Assembly (NCBI GenBank): GCA_937982605.1
Contig: CALJLC010000211.1
Span: forward strand, 1 to 5,940
Length of the DNA stretch: 5,940 nucleotides
Origin: an uncultured Gemmatimonadales bacterium
Lineage (GTDB): Bacteria > Gemmatimonadota > Gemmatimonadetes > Longimicrobiales > Gaopeijiaceae
Reading direction: 5' to 3'
The translations under genes were made by a program, and so were the position numbers. Positions 1 to 5,917 of this stretch are shown in pieces; the first letter of the stretch is position 1, and each line of letters opens with the position of its first letter. The notes beneath the pieces are model-generated. The model did not search any database, was not told the DNA's origin, and worked only from the letters and a program-made list of their open reading frames with translations.

Positions 1-171
1 GGTCCCGGCTTCGGAATCCCGCAGCCAGTATTTGGGCTTCTCGTCGAGCGTGGCCGACGCGCTCGCCTCCCACGAGCCCGGCAGCAGGAAACCGATCACG
101 AGGAAGAGGCCCATCAGGGCGGCGCCCCCGCCGAGGACGAAGGTGCCGGGGCCGAAGAGGCTGCGGCTCAC
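1..171 (-). CDS. N-terminal part of a membrane-anchored protein, possibly SRPBCC family (runs off the left edge)
   Basis: Only the first 57 codons are present; the reading frame is still open at the window edge. The start is GTG at 171-169, which overlaps the TGA stop of the upstream esterase in the four bases GTGA. A good ribosome site (GGAGGG, 178-183) lies six bases before it. Residues 1-9 are short and contain one arginine. Residues 10-30 form one strong hydrophobic helix ending in LLPGSW, after which the chain should be outside the cytoplasm. A single helix followed by a Leu-Pro-Gly-x-Trp turn and a beta-like strand recalls membrane-anchored SRPBCC (polyketide cyclase/dehydrase-like lipid-binding) proteins. 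However, the visible part stops before any diagnostic motif, so this family guess is weak. The tight coupling to the esterase suggests the two are made together. That this is a real gene is fairly secure; its function is not. Confidence 0.7.
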   Translation of the reverse strand, partial: MSRSLFGPGTFVLGGGAALMGLFLVIGFLLPGSWEASASATLDEKPKYWLRDSEAGT

Positions 172-890
172 GACCCGCCCTCCGCGTGCAGCGCCCGGAG
201 GTGCGGCTCGAGGACCGGCCAGACGTTTTCCGCGATTCGGCGGTGTCCCTCGGCGGTAGGATGGATGCGGTCCGGCTGGTTGAGCTCGGGCACGCCCGCC
301 ACGCCGTCGAGCACGAAGGGAACCAGGTCGGCGCCCACGGACTCCGCGACGCCCGTGAAGACCGCCCGGAACGCCCCCGTGTAGCGCTCGCCGAGGTTGG
401 GCGGCGCCTCCATCCCGGCCAGGATCACCCGGGCCTCGGGGTAGCGGGCCTGCGTCTGCCGGACGATGCGCTGGAGGTTGTCGGCGGTGGAGAGAGGGTC
501 GTGTCCGCGCAGCCCGTCGTTGGCGCCCAGCTCGAGAAAGAGGACGTCGAGCGGCGTGCGCAGGACCCAGTCGAGCCGCCTCAACCCGCCGGCGCTCGTC
601 TCGCCGGAGACGCCGGCGTTGACCGCGTGGAACGGCAGCCCCTCGGCGGTGGCCATCGAGTCGAGCGCGGCGACGTACGTGTCGGCCTCCCGCTCGAGGC
701 CCAGACCCGCGGTCAGGCTCGTGCCGAGGAAGACCACCACCGGCCGGCCATCGGAGGGAACCCTCGCCTCCGTGGCGACCACCATGGTGGAATCCGCGCC
801 GGAGGGGCCCGCCTCCTCCGCCGGAGGGGTCTCCGGAGGCGAGCAGGCGGACAGCGCGAGGGCGATGAGAGCGACGAGCGAGCGTTCCAT
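168..890 (-). CDS. tesA: TesA-type SGNH/GDSL esterase (arylesterase / lysophospholipase L1 family), predicted lipoprotein
   Basis: This 240-residue serine hydrolase belongs to the SGNH family, whose TesA members cleave acyl esters and thioesters outside the cytoplasmic membrane. Residues 1-16 look like a lipoprotein signal: a short start (MER), a hydrophobic stretch and the lipobox LSAC with Cys16. A Pro/Glu/Ala-rich linker follows to about residue 45. Block I is GTSLTAG with nucleophile Ser58; the usual Asp of GDS is Thr57. Block II is VSGETS with Gly96, block III is LGANDGLRG with Asn124, and block V is DRIHP with Asp207 and His210, so the catalytic triad and oxyanion residues are all present. 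The ELGANDGLRG stretch is close to E. coli TesA. The ATG at 890-888 is supported by the signal peptide but has no clear Shine-Dalgarno sequence. It overlaps the start of the divergent ATPase gene, the same neighbour tesA has in E. coli. Family call is secure; exact substrate unknown. Confidence 0.93.
   Translation of the reverse strand: MERSLVALIALALSACSPPETPPAEEAGPSGADSTMVVATEARVPSDGRPVVVFLGTSLTAGLGLEREADTYVAALDSMATAEGLPFHAVNAGVSGETSAGGLRRLDWVLRTPLDVLFLELGANDGLRGHDPLSTADNLQRIVRQTQARYPEARVILAGMEAPPNLGERYTGAFRAVFTGVAESVGADLVPFVLDGVAGVPELNQPDRIHPTAEGHRRIAENVWPVLEPHLRALHAEGGS
178..183 (-). promoter_or_regulatory. Ribosome binding site of the coupled GTG gene
   Basis: GGAGGG on the minus strand lies six bases before the GTG at 171-169, inside the last codons of the esterase. 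It is the clearest Shine-Dalgarno sequence near any start in the window, and it decides the start of the left-edge gene. Its position means ribosomes finishing the esterase pass over it just before re-initiation. Confidence 0.5.
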
Positions 891-1602
891 GATGGTCGTG
901 GCCGAGGGCCTCGAGAAAAGCTACACGAGCGGCGGAAGACCTCTACCCGTGCTCCGGTCGATCGATCTGAGCATCGAGCCCGAGGCGTTCGTCTCGATCG
1001 TCGGGCCTTCGGGAAGCGGGAAGACGACCCTCCTCGGCCTCCTCGCCGGCCTCGACGTGCCGACCTCCGGGCGCGTGCTCCTCGACGGGGAGGACCTCTT
1101 CCGGCTCTCCGAGGACGGCCGGGCGGAGCTCCGGGCGCAGAAGGTCGGCTTCGTCTTCCAGACCTTCCACCTGCTCCCGACGCTGACCGCGCTCGAGAAC
1201 GTCCTGGTGCCGGTCGAGCTGCGGGGCGGGGCGGCCGAAGACGCGCCCGGGCGCGCCCGAGCGCTGCTCGAGCGCGTGGGACTCTCGGACCGGGCGGACG
1301 ACTACCCGCACCAGCTCTCGGGCGGCGAGCAGCAACGCGTCGCGCTCGCGCGCGCGTTCGCCAACGACCCCCGCATCCTCTTCGCCGACGAGCCGACGGG
1401 GAACCTCGACGGGCGCACCGGAGCGTCGATCGTCGAGATGCTCGAGGAGCTCAACCACGAAGAGCAGACGACGCTCGTGCTCGTCACCCACGACCTGGGC
1501 CTCGCGGAGCGGGCGGATCGGGTCATCTCCCTGTCCGACGGCCGCATCGCCGGCGACCGACCGGGCTCGGCGGTGACGGCTCCGGCGGCCGCGCCGGCGT
1601 GA
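889..1602 (+). CDS. ybbA: ABC transporter ATP-binding protein, YbbA/LolD/MacB type
   Basis: This 237-residue ATPase has the length of a stand-alone nucleotide-binding subunit. All motifs are present in order: Walker A GPSGSGKTT at 39-47, Q-loop Gln91 (FQTFHLLP), signature LSGGEQQR at 143-150, Walker B ILFADE at 163-168, D-loop GNLD at 171-174 and H-loop His201. The pattern FVFQTFHLLPTLTALENV and the GNLD D-loop are typical of the MacB/LolD group, which powers mechanotransmission-type permeases rather than classical import. It should sit on the cytoplasmic face and bind the permease encoded next. The start is uncertain: two adjacent ATGs (889 and 892) fit the family N-terminus, and another in-frame ATG at 865 would add eight residues and lengthen the overlap with the esterase gene. 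None has a strong ribosome site. The C-terminal tail after residue 225 is Ala/Pro-rich and not conserved in the family. The stop overlaps the permease start (GTGA). Confidence 0.95.
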   Translation: MMVVAEGLEKSYTSGGRPLPVLRSIDLSIEPEAFVSIVGPSGSGKTTLLGLLAGLDVPTSGRVLLDGEDLFRLSEDGRAELRAQKVGFVFQTFHLLPTLTALENVLVPVELRGGAAEDAPGRARALLERVGLSDRADDYPHQLSGGEQQRVALARAFANDPRILFADEPTGNLDGRTGASIVEMLEELNHEEQTTLVLVTHDLGLAERADRVISLSDGRIAGDRPGSAVTAPAAAPA

Positions 1603-4199
1603 GCGCGGCGCACCGCTCGCGAGGCGGAGCGCCCCTTCGCCTCGGCTTCGCCCTCCGGCTGGCGCGGCGCGAGGGGCGGCACACCTTCCGACGCGTCGGC
1701 GTGTACATGGCGTCGATCACGCTGGGCGTCGCCGCGCTCGTCTCGATCCACTCCTTCCGGGCGGATTTCGCACGCTCGGTCCAGGACGAGGCGGAGGTCC
1801 TCATGGGCGCGAACGCGCGGCTCGCGTCCGACGAGCCGCTGAAGGCCGGAACGCTGGCGCTGGTCGACTCGCTGCGCGACGCCGGAGTGGCGGTGGCCCG
1901 GGTCACCACGGTCTCGTCGATGGTCCTCGCTCCCCGAACCGAGCGGGTCCGGCTGCTGCAGGTGCGTGCCGTCGGGGCGGGATATCCGTACTACGGCGAG
2001 CCGCGCACCGAGCCCGAAGGGCGCTGGGGTGCCCACCTCGAGCCCGGGCGGGCGCTCGTCGACCCGGCGGTTCTCGCGCAGCTCGGGGTCTCCGTCGGCG
2101 ACTCCCTCGTGGTGGGCCGGGTCACGCTCGAGATCGCGGCGACGGTGGAGGACCTGCCCACCGACGTCGCCTTCCAGACCGCGATCGGACCGCGGGTGAT
2201 CGTGTCGCACGAGGCGATGGGGGCCGCGGCGCTGCTCGGCTTCGGCAGCCTGGGGCGGTACGAGGCCTACGTCGAGCTGCCGGACCGGGCGGAGCGGGAC
2301 GCGCTCGGCGAGCGGTACGACGAGCTCTTCGGCAGCGAGGGCGTCGGCTACCTCCTCGCCGAGCGGCAGGCGGAGCGGCTCTCCAACGGCGTGCGCTTCC
2401 TCGGCCGCTTCCTCGCGCTCGTCGGGCTGGCGGCACTCCTCCTGGGCGGCGTCGGCGTGGCGAGCGCGATCCACGTCTACGTCCGGGAGCGACGGCCGGC
2501 CATCGCGGTGCTGCGCTGCCTCGGGGCGGGGCAGTGGACCGCCTTCGTCGTCTACCTGCTCCAGGCGGCGCTGCTCGGGCTGCTCGGCGCCTCGGCGGGC
2601 GCCGTGCTCGGCGTGGCGCTGCAGGCGCTCATGCCCACCGTGCTCGGAGGGGTGCTCCCGGTGGAGGTCACGACCCGCTTCTCGCCGGTGTCGGTGGCCG
2701 CGGGACTGGGGATCGGCGTGTGGATGGCGGTCGTCTTCGCGCTCCTGCCGCTCCTGCAGGTGCGGGACGTGCCGCCTCTGGCCGCGCTGCGCCAGGACTT
2801 CGAGCCGGACGCAAGGCGCTTCGACGGGGTGCGCGCGCTGGCCTGGGCCGCCCTCGTGGGGAGCGTCGTGGCGCTGTGCGTCGTCGAGGCGCCGGATCCC
2901 GAGCTGGGGCTGGGCTTCGCGGTCGGGCTCGCGGCGGCGGCCGCCGCGATCGCGGGCGTGGGCTGGCTCGTCGGGCGCGGCACCCGGCGCTTCTTTCCGA
3001 GCGGGGCATCGTATCCCGTGCGCCAGGGCGTCTCGAACCTGTTCCGCCCGCAGAACCAGACGCTGGCCGTGACGCTCGCGCTCGGGTTCGGGGCCTTCGT
3101 GATCGGGTCGATCGTGCAGATCGAAGGCAGCCTCCGCGCCGACCTCACCCTCTCGTTCGGCTCGGGCCAGCCGAATCTGCTCCTCTTCGACATCCAGACG
3201 GACCAGCGGGCGGGACTCGAGGCGCTCCTCGGAGACGCGGGCGAGGTCGACGTCTCGCCGATCGTGACGTCGCGCATCTCGGAGATCAACGGGCGGACGC
3301 CCGAGGCCCTGCGTGCGGTCGACGACCGGGAGGCCCGTCCGGAGTCGTGGGCGCTGCGCCGAGAGTACCGCAACACCTACCGAGGCGGGCTGGGCCGCGC
3401 CGAAGAGCTGGTGGCCGGACGCTGGTGGGACGGCACGCCGGGCTCCGAGGACGGCACGCTCGTCGACGCAGGCACGCTCGCGCGTCTCTCGCTGGAGGAG
3501 GATGTGGCGGAGAGCCTCCGGGTCGGGCTCGGGGACACCATCACGTGGGACGTGGCGGGCGTCCGCATCCCCTCGGTGGTCACGAGCCTCCGACGCGTCG
3601 AATGGGAGCGTCTGGAGCCGAACTTCTTCGCCGTCCTCGAGCCCGGCGTGCTCGAAGAGGCGCCGCAGAGCCTGGTGATGGTGGCGCGGATCCCGGATGC
3701 GGCCGAGCGCACACGCGTCCAGCGGGACCTGGTCGGGGATTTCCCGAACGTCTCCGCGCTCGACTTCTCACGGGTCCAGGAGGCGATCGAGTCGGTGCTC
3801 GGGCGGGTGCGCCAGGCGGTGGCGTTCCTCGGGGGCTTCAGCGCGCTCGCGGGGATCGTCGTCCTCGTCGGCGCGCTGGCCACGTCGCGCGCGCAACGGC
3901 TCCGGGAAGGCGCGCTGCTGCGCACGCTCGGCGCGCGCCGCGGTCAGATCCTCACGATCCTCTTCGCGGAGTACGTCGCGCTGGGCTCGATCGCCACGGC
4001 GAGCGGGCTCCTCCTGGCCGCCGCGACTTCGGCCCTGGTCGTGCCCCTCCTCTTCGAGATCGACCCGGTGCCGGCCTTCTCGGCGATGGCCGGGATCTGG
4101 ACCATCGTGGTGGCGCTGACCGTGGTGACCGGCCACCTCGGGTCGTGGGACCTCCTTCGGCGTCCCCCGTTGCCGGTGCTCCGCGAGGCGGCGGAGTAG
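1599..4199 (+). CDS. ybbP: FtsX-type ABC transporter permease, YbbP family (two periplasmic domains, about ten helices)
   Basis: This 866-residue integral membrane protein starts with GTG overlapping the ATPase stop in GTGA; no strong ribosome site is seen, so it probably relies on translational coupling. Helix 1 lies at about 33-53 and is followed by a MacB-like periplasmic domain (54-266). A first FtsX core has helices near 267-293, 313-345 and 363-386. Two linker helices lie near 411-429 and 436-458. A second half has a helix at about 486-508, a second periplasmic domain (509-736) and a final FtsX core at 737-762, 784-816 and 825-846. Paired coupling segments VLRCLGAG (305-311) and LLRTLGAR (773-780) follow the first helix of each core, and the segment around 664-680 (LRRVEWERLEPNFFAVLEP) is typical of YbbP. 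This duplicated layout separates it from half-size MacB, LolC or LolE. In E. coli the YbbA-YbbP pair lies beside tesA; its substrate is not settled. No adaptor protein is encoded here. Confidence 0.93.
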   Translation: MSAAHRSRGGAPLRLGFALRLARREGRHTFRRVGVYMASITLGVAALVSIHSFRADFARSVQDEAEVLMGANARLASDEPLKAGTLALVDSLRDAGVAVARVTTVSSMVLAPRTERVRLLQVRAVGAGYPYYGEPRTEPEGRWGAHLEPGRALVDPAVLAQLGVSVGDSLVVGRVTLEIAATVEDLPTDVAFQTAIGPRVIVSHEAMGAAALLGFGSLGRYEAYVELPDRAERDALGERYDELFGSEGVGYLLAERQAERLSNGVRFLGRFLALVGLAALLLGGVGVASAIHVYVRERRPAIAVLRCLGAGQWTAFVVYLLQAALLGLLGASAGAVLGVALQALMPTVLGGVLPVEVTTRFSPVSVAAGLGIGVWMAVVFALLPLLQVRDVPPLAALRQDFEPDARRFDGVRALAWAALVGSVVALCVVEAPDPELGLGFAVGLAAAAAAIAGVGWLVGRGTRRFFPSGASYPVRQGVSNLFRPQNQTLAVTLALGFGAFVIGSIVQIEGSLRADLTLSFGSGQPNLLLFDIQTDQRAGLEALLGDAGEVDVSPIVTSRISEINGRTPEALRAVDDREARPESWALRREYRNTYRGGLGRAEELVAGRWWDGTPGSEDGTLVDAGTLARLSLEEDVAESLRVGLGDTITWDVAGVRIPSVVTSLRRVEWERLEPNFFAVLEPGVLEEAPQSLVMVARIPDAAERTRVQRDLVGDFPNVSALDFSRVQEAIESVLGRVRQAVAFLGGFSALAGIVVLVGALATSRAQRLREGALLRTLGARRGQILTILFAEYVALGSIATASGLLLAAATSALVVPLLFEIDPVPAFSAMAGIWTIVVALTVVTGHLGSWDLLRRPPLPVLREAAE

Positions 4200-4204
4200 G
4201 GCGC

Positions 4205-4226
4205 CCGCCGCTCGCGACGAGGGCGG
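4205..4226. terminator. Hairpin in the convergent gap, possible terminator
   Basis: The gap between the permease stop (4199) and the stop of the minus-strand gene (4233) holds a compact inverted repeat. Bases 4205-4209 (CCGCC) pair with 4222-4226 (GGCGG), G4210 is a bulge, and 4211-4214 (CTCG) pair with 4218-4221 (CGAG) around a three-base loop. That gives nine G-C-rich pairs. Being an inverted repeat it could fold in either transcript. No clear T-run follows on either strand (only TT on the plus strand), so it is not a textbook intrinsic terminator. Its position between convergent genes is the main argument. Confidence 0.4.
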
Positions 4227-4232
4227 TTCGGC

Positions 4233-4655
4233 TCAGCCGTCGGCGATCTCCTCGAGGACCGGCTCGGGGAGCCGAACCGTCGGCTCGTGATGGCAACCCT
4301 CGCACGGGAGCGGATGAGGGACGCGGAGGCGGCCCGGCTTGACGCGGAACGCCGAGCCGCACCGCGGACACGTGCCGTCGAGATCCCGGAGGGTGAAGCG
4401 CTCCACGTACCGCCGGCGGGCGAGAAAGGCGCCCGTGAGGAGCGCGCCGATCGGCCACACCGCGTGGGGCGGGAAGATCGCGGCGAAGGGCGCCACCACG
4501 ACGAAGATGGCCATCGTGCGCGCGGCCCCGCCGGCCCGCCACGCCCGGCTGCGCGGGAGCACCTTCGCGCGCAGCGGCGTCGGGTCGAAACCGAACAGCG
4601 TGGCTTCGCCCTCGATCTCCCACACGCCCTCGTCGTCCCGGGTGGGGAGGCTCAC
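4233..4655 (-). CDS. Small membrane protein with two helices and a C-terminal zinc ribbon, function unknown
   Basis: I do not recognise a named family for this 140-residue protein. Residues 1-45 are polar. Two closely spaced hydrophobic helices lie at about 47-62 and 64-79, split by a Pro-Pro-His turn. The flanking basic residues (Arg37, Arg40 before; Arg80-Arg82 after) predict that both ends face the cytoplasm. The C-terminal part has a zinc-ribbon pattern: CPRC at 96-99 and CEGC at 118-121, followed by His122 and His123. Such ribbons usually bind a structural zinc ion. The GTG at 4655 is chosen because it lies seven bases after the aminotransferase stop and has GGGAG directly before it, although that spacing is unusually short. 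Alternatives are GTG at 4625 and ATG at 4757, the latter inside the aminotransferase gene. Third positions are G/C-rich as in the neighbours, which supports a real gene, probably cotranscribed with the aminotransferase. Confidence 0.75.
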   Translation of the reverse strand: MSLPTRDDEGVWEIEGEATLFGFDPTPLRAKVLPRSRAWRAGGAARTMAIFVVVAPFAAIFPPHAVWPIGALLTGAFLARRRYVERFTLRDLDGTCPRCGSAFRVKPGRLRVPHPLPCEGCHHEPTVRLPEPVLEEIADG

Positions 4656-4662
4656 CTCCCGT

Positions 4663-5838
4663 TCACCCCCGGGCCGCGAAGGCGCGCAGGCGGTCTCCCG
4701 CCTCGTGCAGCGTCTCGATGCGCTTGCAGAACACGAAGCGGGCCAGCGAGTGCCCACGCTCCGCGCGGCTGAAGAAGCTCCCGCCCGGGACCGGTGCCAC
4801 GCCGGCCTCCGCGGTCAGTCGCTTGCCGAACGTCATCGAGTCCTCGTCGCTGAGCGCGGAGAAGTCCGCGAGGACGTAGTAGGCGCCCTGCGGGAACGCG
4901 CAACGGAATCCCGCGTCCTGCAACGCCCGGACCAGGACCTCGCCGCGCGCGCGGTACGAGGTGACCATCTCCTCGTAGTAGGCGTCGGGCAGCTCGTCGA
5001 GTCCGACGGCACACGCTTCCTGGAGCGGCGCCGGAGCCCCCACCGTCAGGAAGTCGTGCACCTTTCGGATGGCGTCGGTGAGCGCGGCCGGGGCGATGAT
5101 GGTGCCGATCCGCCAACCCGTGACGCTGAAGGTCTTCGAAAGACCCGAGATCGTGATCGTCCGGTCCCGCATGCCGTCGAAGGTGGCCAGCGGGAGGTGC
5201 TCGCCTTCGTAGTAGATGTGCTCGTAGATCTCGTCGGTGATGGCGAGGATGTCGTGCTCCAGACAGATGTCCGCGATGGCCTGCAGCTCCTCGCGGTCGA
5301 AGACGCGCCCCGTCGGATTGTTCGGCGTGTTGATGACGATGGCGCGCGTCTTCGGCGTCACCACCTCGTCGAGCATCGCCTTCTCGAGGCGATAGTCCGG
5401 TCCCTCGAGCGTCACGAAGACCGGCTTCGCCTCGCAGAGGATCGCGTCCGGGCCGTAGTTCTCGTAGAACGGCTCGAAGACGATGACCTCCTCGCCCGGA
5501 TCGACGACCGCGAGCATGACCGAGGCCATCGCCTCGGTGCCGCCGCAGGTGACGGTGATCTCCCGCTCGGTGTCGACCTCCATCCCGTAGCAGCGCTCGT
5601 ACTTGCGTGCGAGCGCGTGGCGCAGCGACGGCGAGCCCCAGGTGATGGCGTACTGGTTGACGTCGTCACGGATGGCGGTGCAGGCGGCTTCCTTCAGGAG
5701 CTCGGGTGCCGGGAAGTCCGGGAAGCCCTGCGCGAGGTTCACGGCGTCGTGCTCCCGCGCCACGCGCGTCATCTCGCGGATGACGGACTCGGTGAACGAA
5801 TGGGTGCGGCGGGCCGTGCGAGTGAGCGGAGTGGTCAT
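4663..5838 (-). CDS. PLP-dependent aminotransferase, fold type I, class I/II (kynurenine/methionine aminotransferase-like)
   Basis: This 391-residue soluble enzyme has the usual length and motifs of the AspC-like aminotransferase superfamily, which moves amino groups between an amino acid and a 2-oxo acid using pyridoxal phosphate. Key positions are visible: NLAQGFPDF at 34-42 (substrate region), GGTEA at 99-103 and the aromatic pair Phe124-Tyr125 (cofactor stacking), NNPTG at 173-177 with Asn174, Asp202 and Tyr205 in DEIYEH, the Schiff-base lysine Lys235 in SGLSKTFSVTGWRIG, phosphate-binding Arg243 and carboxylate-binding Arg367. The QGFPDF and SKTFSVTGW patterns resemble kynurenine/glutamine and methionine aminotransferases more than aspartate aminotransferase proper. 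The exact substrate cannot be read from the sequence, so no symbol is given. The ATG at 5838 is the first in-frame ATG and begins 33 residues before the conserved QGFP block, as expected. No Shine-Dalgarno sequence is seen before it. The zinc-ribbon gene follows closely downstream. Confidence 0.94.
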   Translation of the reverse strand: MTTPLTRTARRTHSFTESVIREMTRVAREHDAVNLAQGFPDFPAPELLKEAACTAIRDDVNQYAITWGSPSLRHALARKYERCYGMEVDTEREITVTCGGTEAMASVMLAVVDPGEEVIVFEPFYENYGPDAILCEAKPVFVTLEGPDYRLEKAMLDEVVTPKTRAIVINTPNNPTGRVFDREELQAIADICLEHDILAITDEIYEHIYYEGEHLPLATFDGMRDRTITISGLSKTFSVTGWRIGTIIAPAALTDAIRKVHDFLTVGAPAPLQEACAVGLDELPDAYYEEMVTSYRARGEVLVRALQDAGFRCAFPQGAYYVLADFSALSDEDSMTFGKRLTAEAGVAPVPGGSFFSRAERGHSLARFVFCKRIETLHEAGDRLRAFAARG

Positions 5839-5888
5839 TCGAGTGGGTTCGAGGCTCGGGCGGTCGCGGCGACCCGCCGGGGCGCCCG

Positions 5889-5917
5889 ATGATGAACAAG
5901 GCTCCGGGCTCGCACAA
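5889..5917 (-). promoter_or_regulatory. Weak sigma70-like promoter candidate for the aminotransferase
   Basis: On the minus strand, TTGTGC (5917-5912) and CATCAT (5894-5889) are separated by 17 bases, matching three and four of six consensus positions. This is the only relatively A/T-rich patch in the leader, and it would place a transcript start about 45 bases before the ATG. The match is poor and the preferred promoter sequence of this organism is unknown, so this is only a candidate. The patch also overlaps a possible divergent start codon pair. Confidence 0.2.

Noticed and set aside
466..864. Extension of the ATPase frame far upstream of 865
   Set aside because: It is antisense to the esterase and adds non-conserved sequence before the normal ATPase N-terminus.
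186..1598. Very long plus-strand open frame that reaches the permease frame from position 186
   Set aside because: It is antisense to the esterase and then out of frame with the ATPase. Its translation is Arg/Ala/Pro-rich with no family motif. Only the part from GTG 1599 is the permease; the rest is open because stop codons are rare at this GC content.
1302..2474. Large minus-strand open frame across the ATPase and permease
   Set aside because: Low-complexity His/Arg/Glu-rich translation antisense to two genes with full family motifs; a composition artefact.
2534..4342. Second large plus-strand open frame inside the permease
   Set aside because: Arg/Gly/Ala-rich shadow of the permease in another frame; no helices or motifs.
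4656..4757. Zinc-ribbon gene starting at ATG 4757
   Set aside because: This would put about 35 codons inside the aminotransferase gene, with Arg/Ser/Cys-rich sequence of shadow type. GTG 4655 just after the stop is more plausible.
5862..5879. Two mutually exclusive five-pair hairpins in the aminotransferase leader (5862-5874 and 5867-5879), as in a riboswitch or attenuator
   Set aside because: Short G-C stems arise easily by chance at this composition. There is no leader peptide, T-tract or known riboswitch core.
4339..5892. Plus-strand open frame of over 500 codons opposite the aminotransferase
   Set aside because: It runs antisense to a complete aminotransferase with all catalytic residues. 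Its translation has no recognisable domain.
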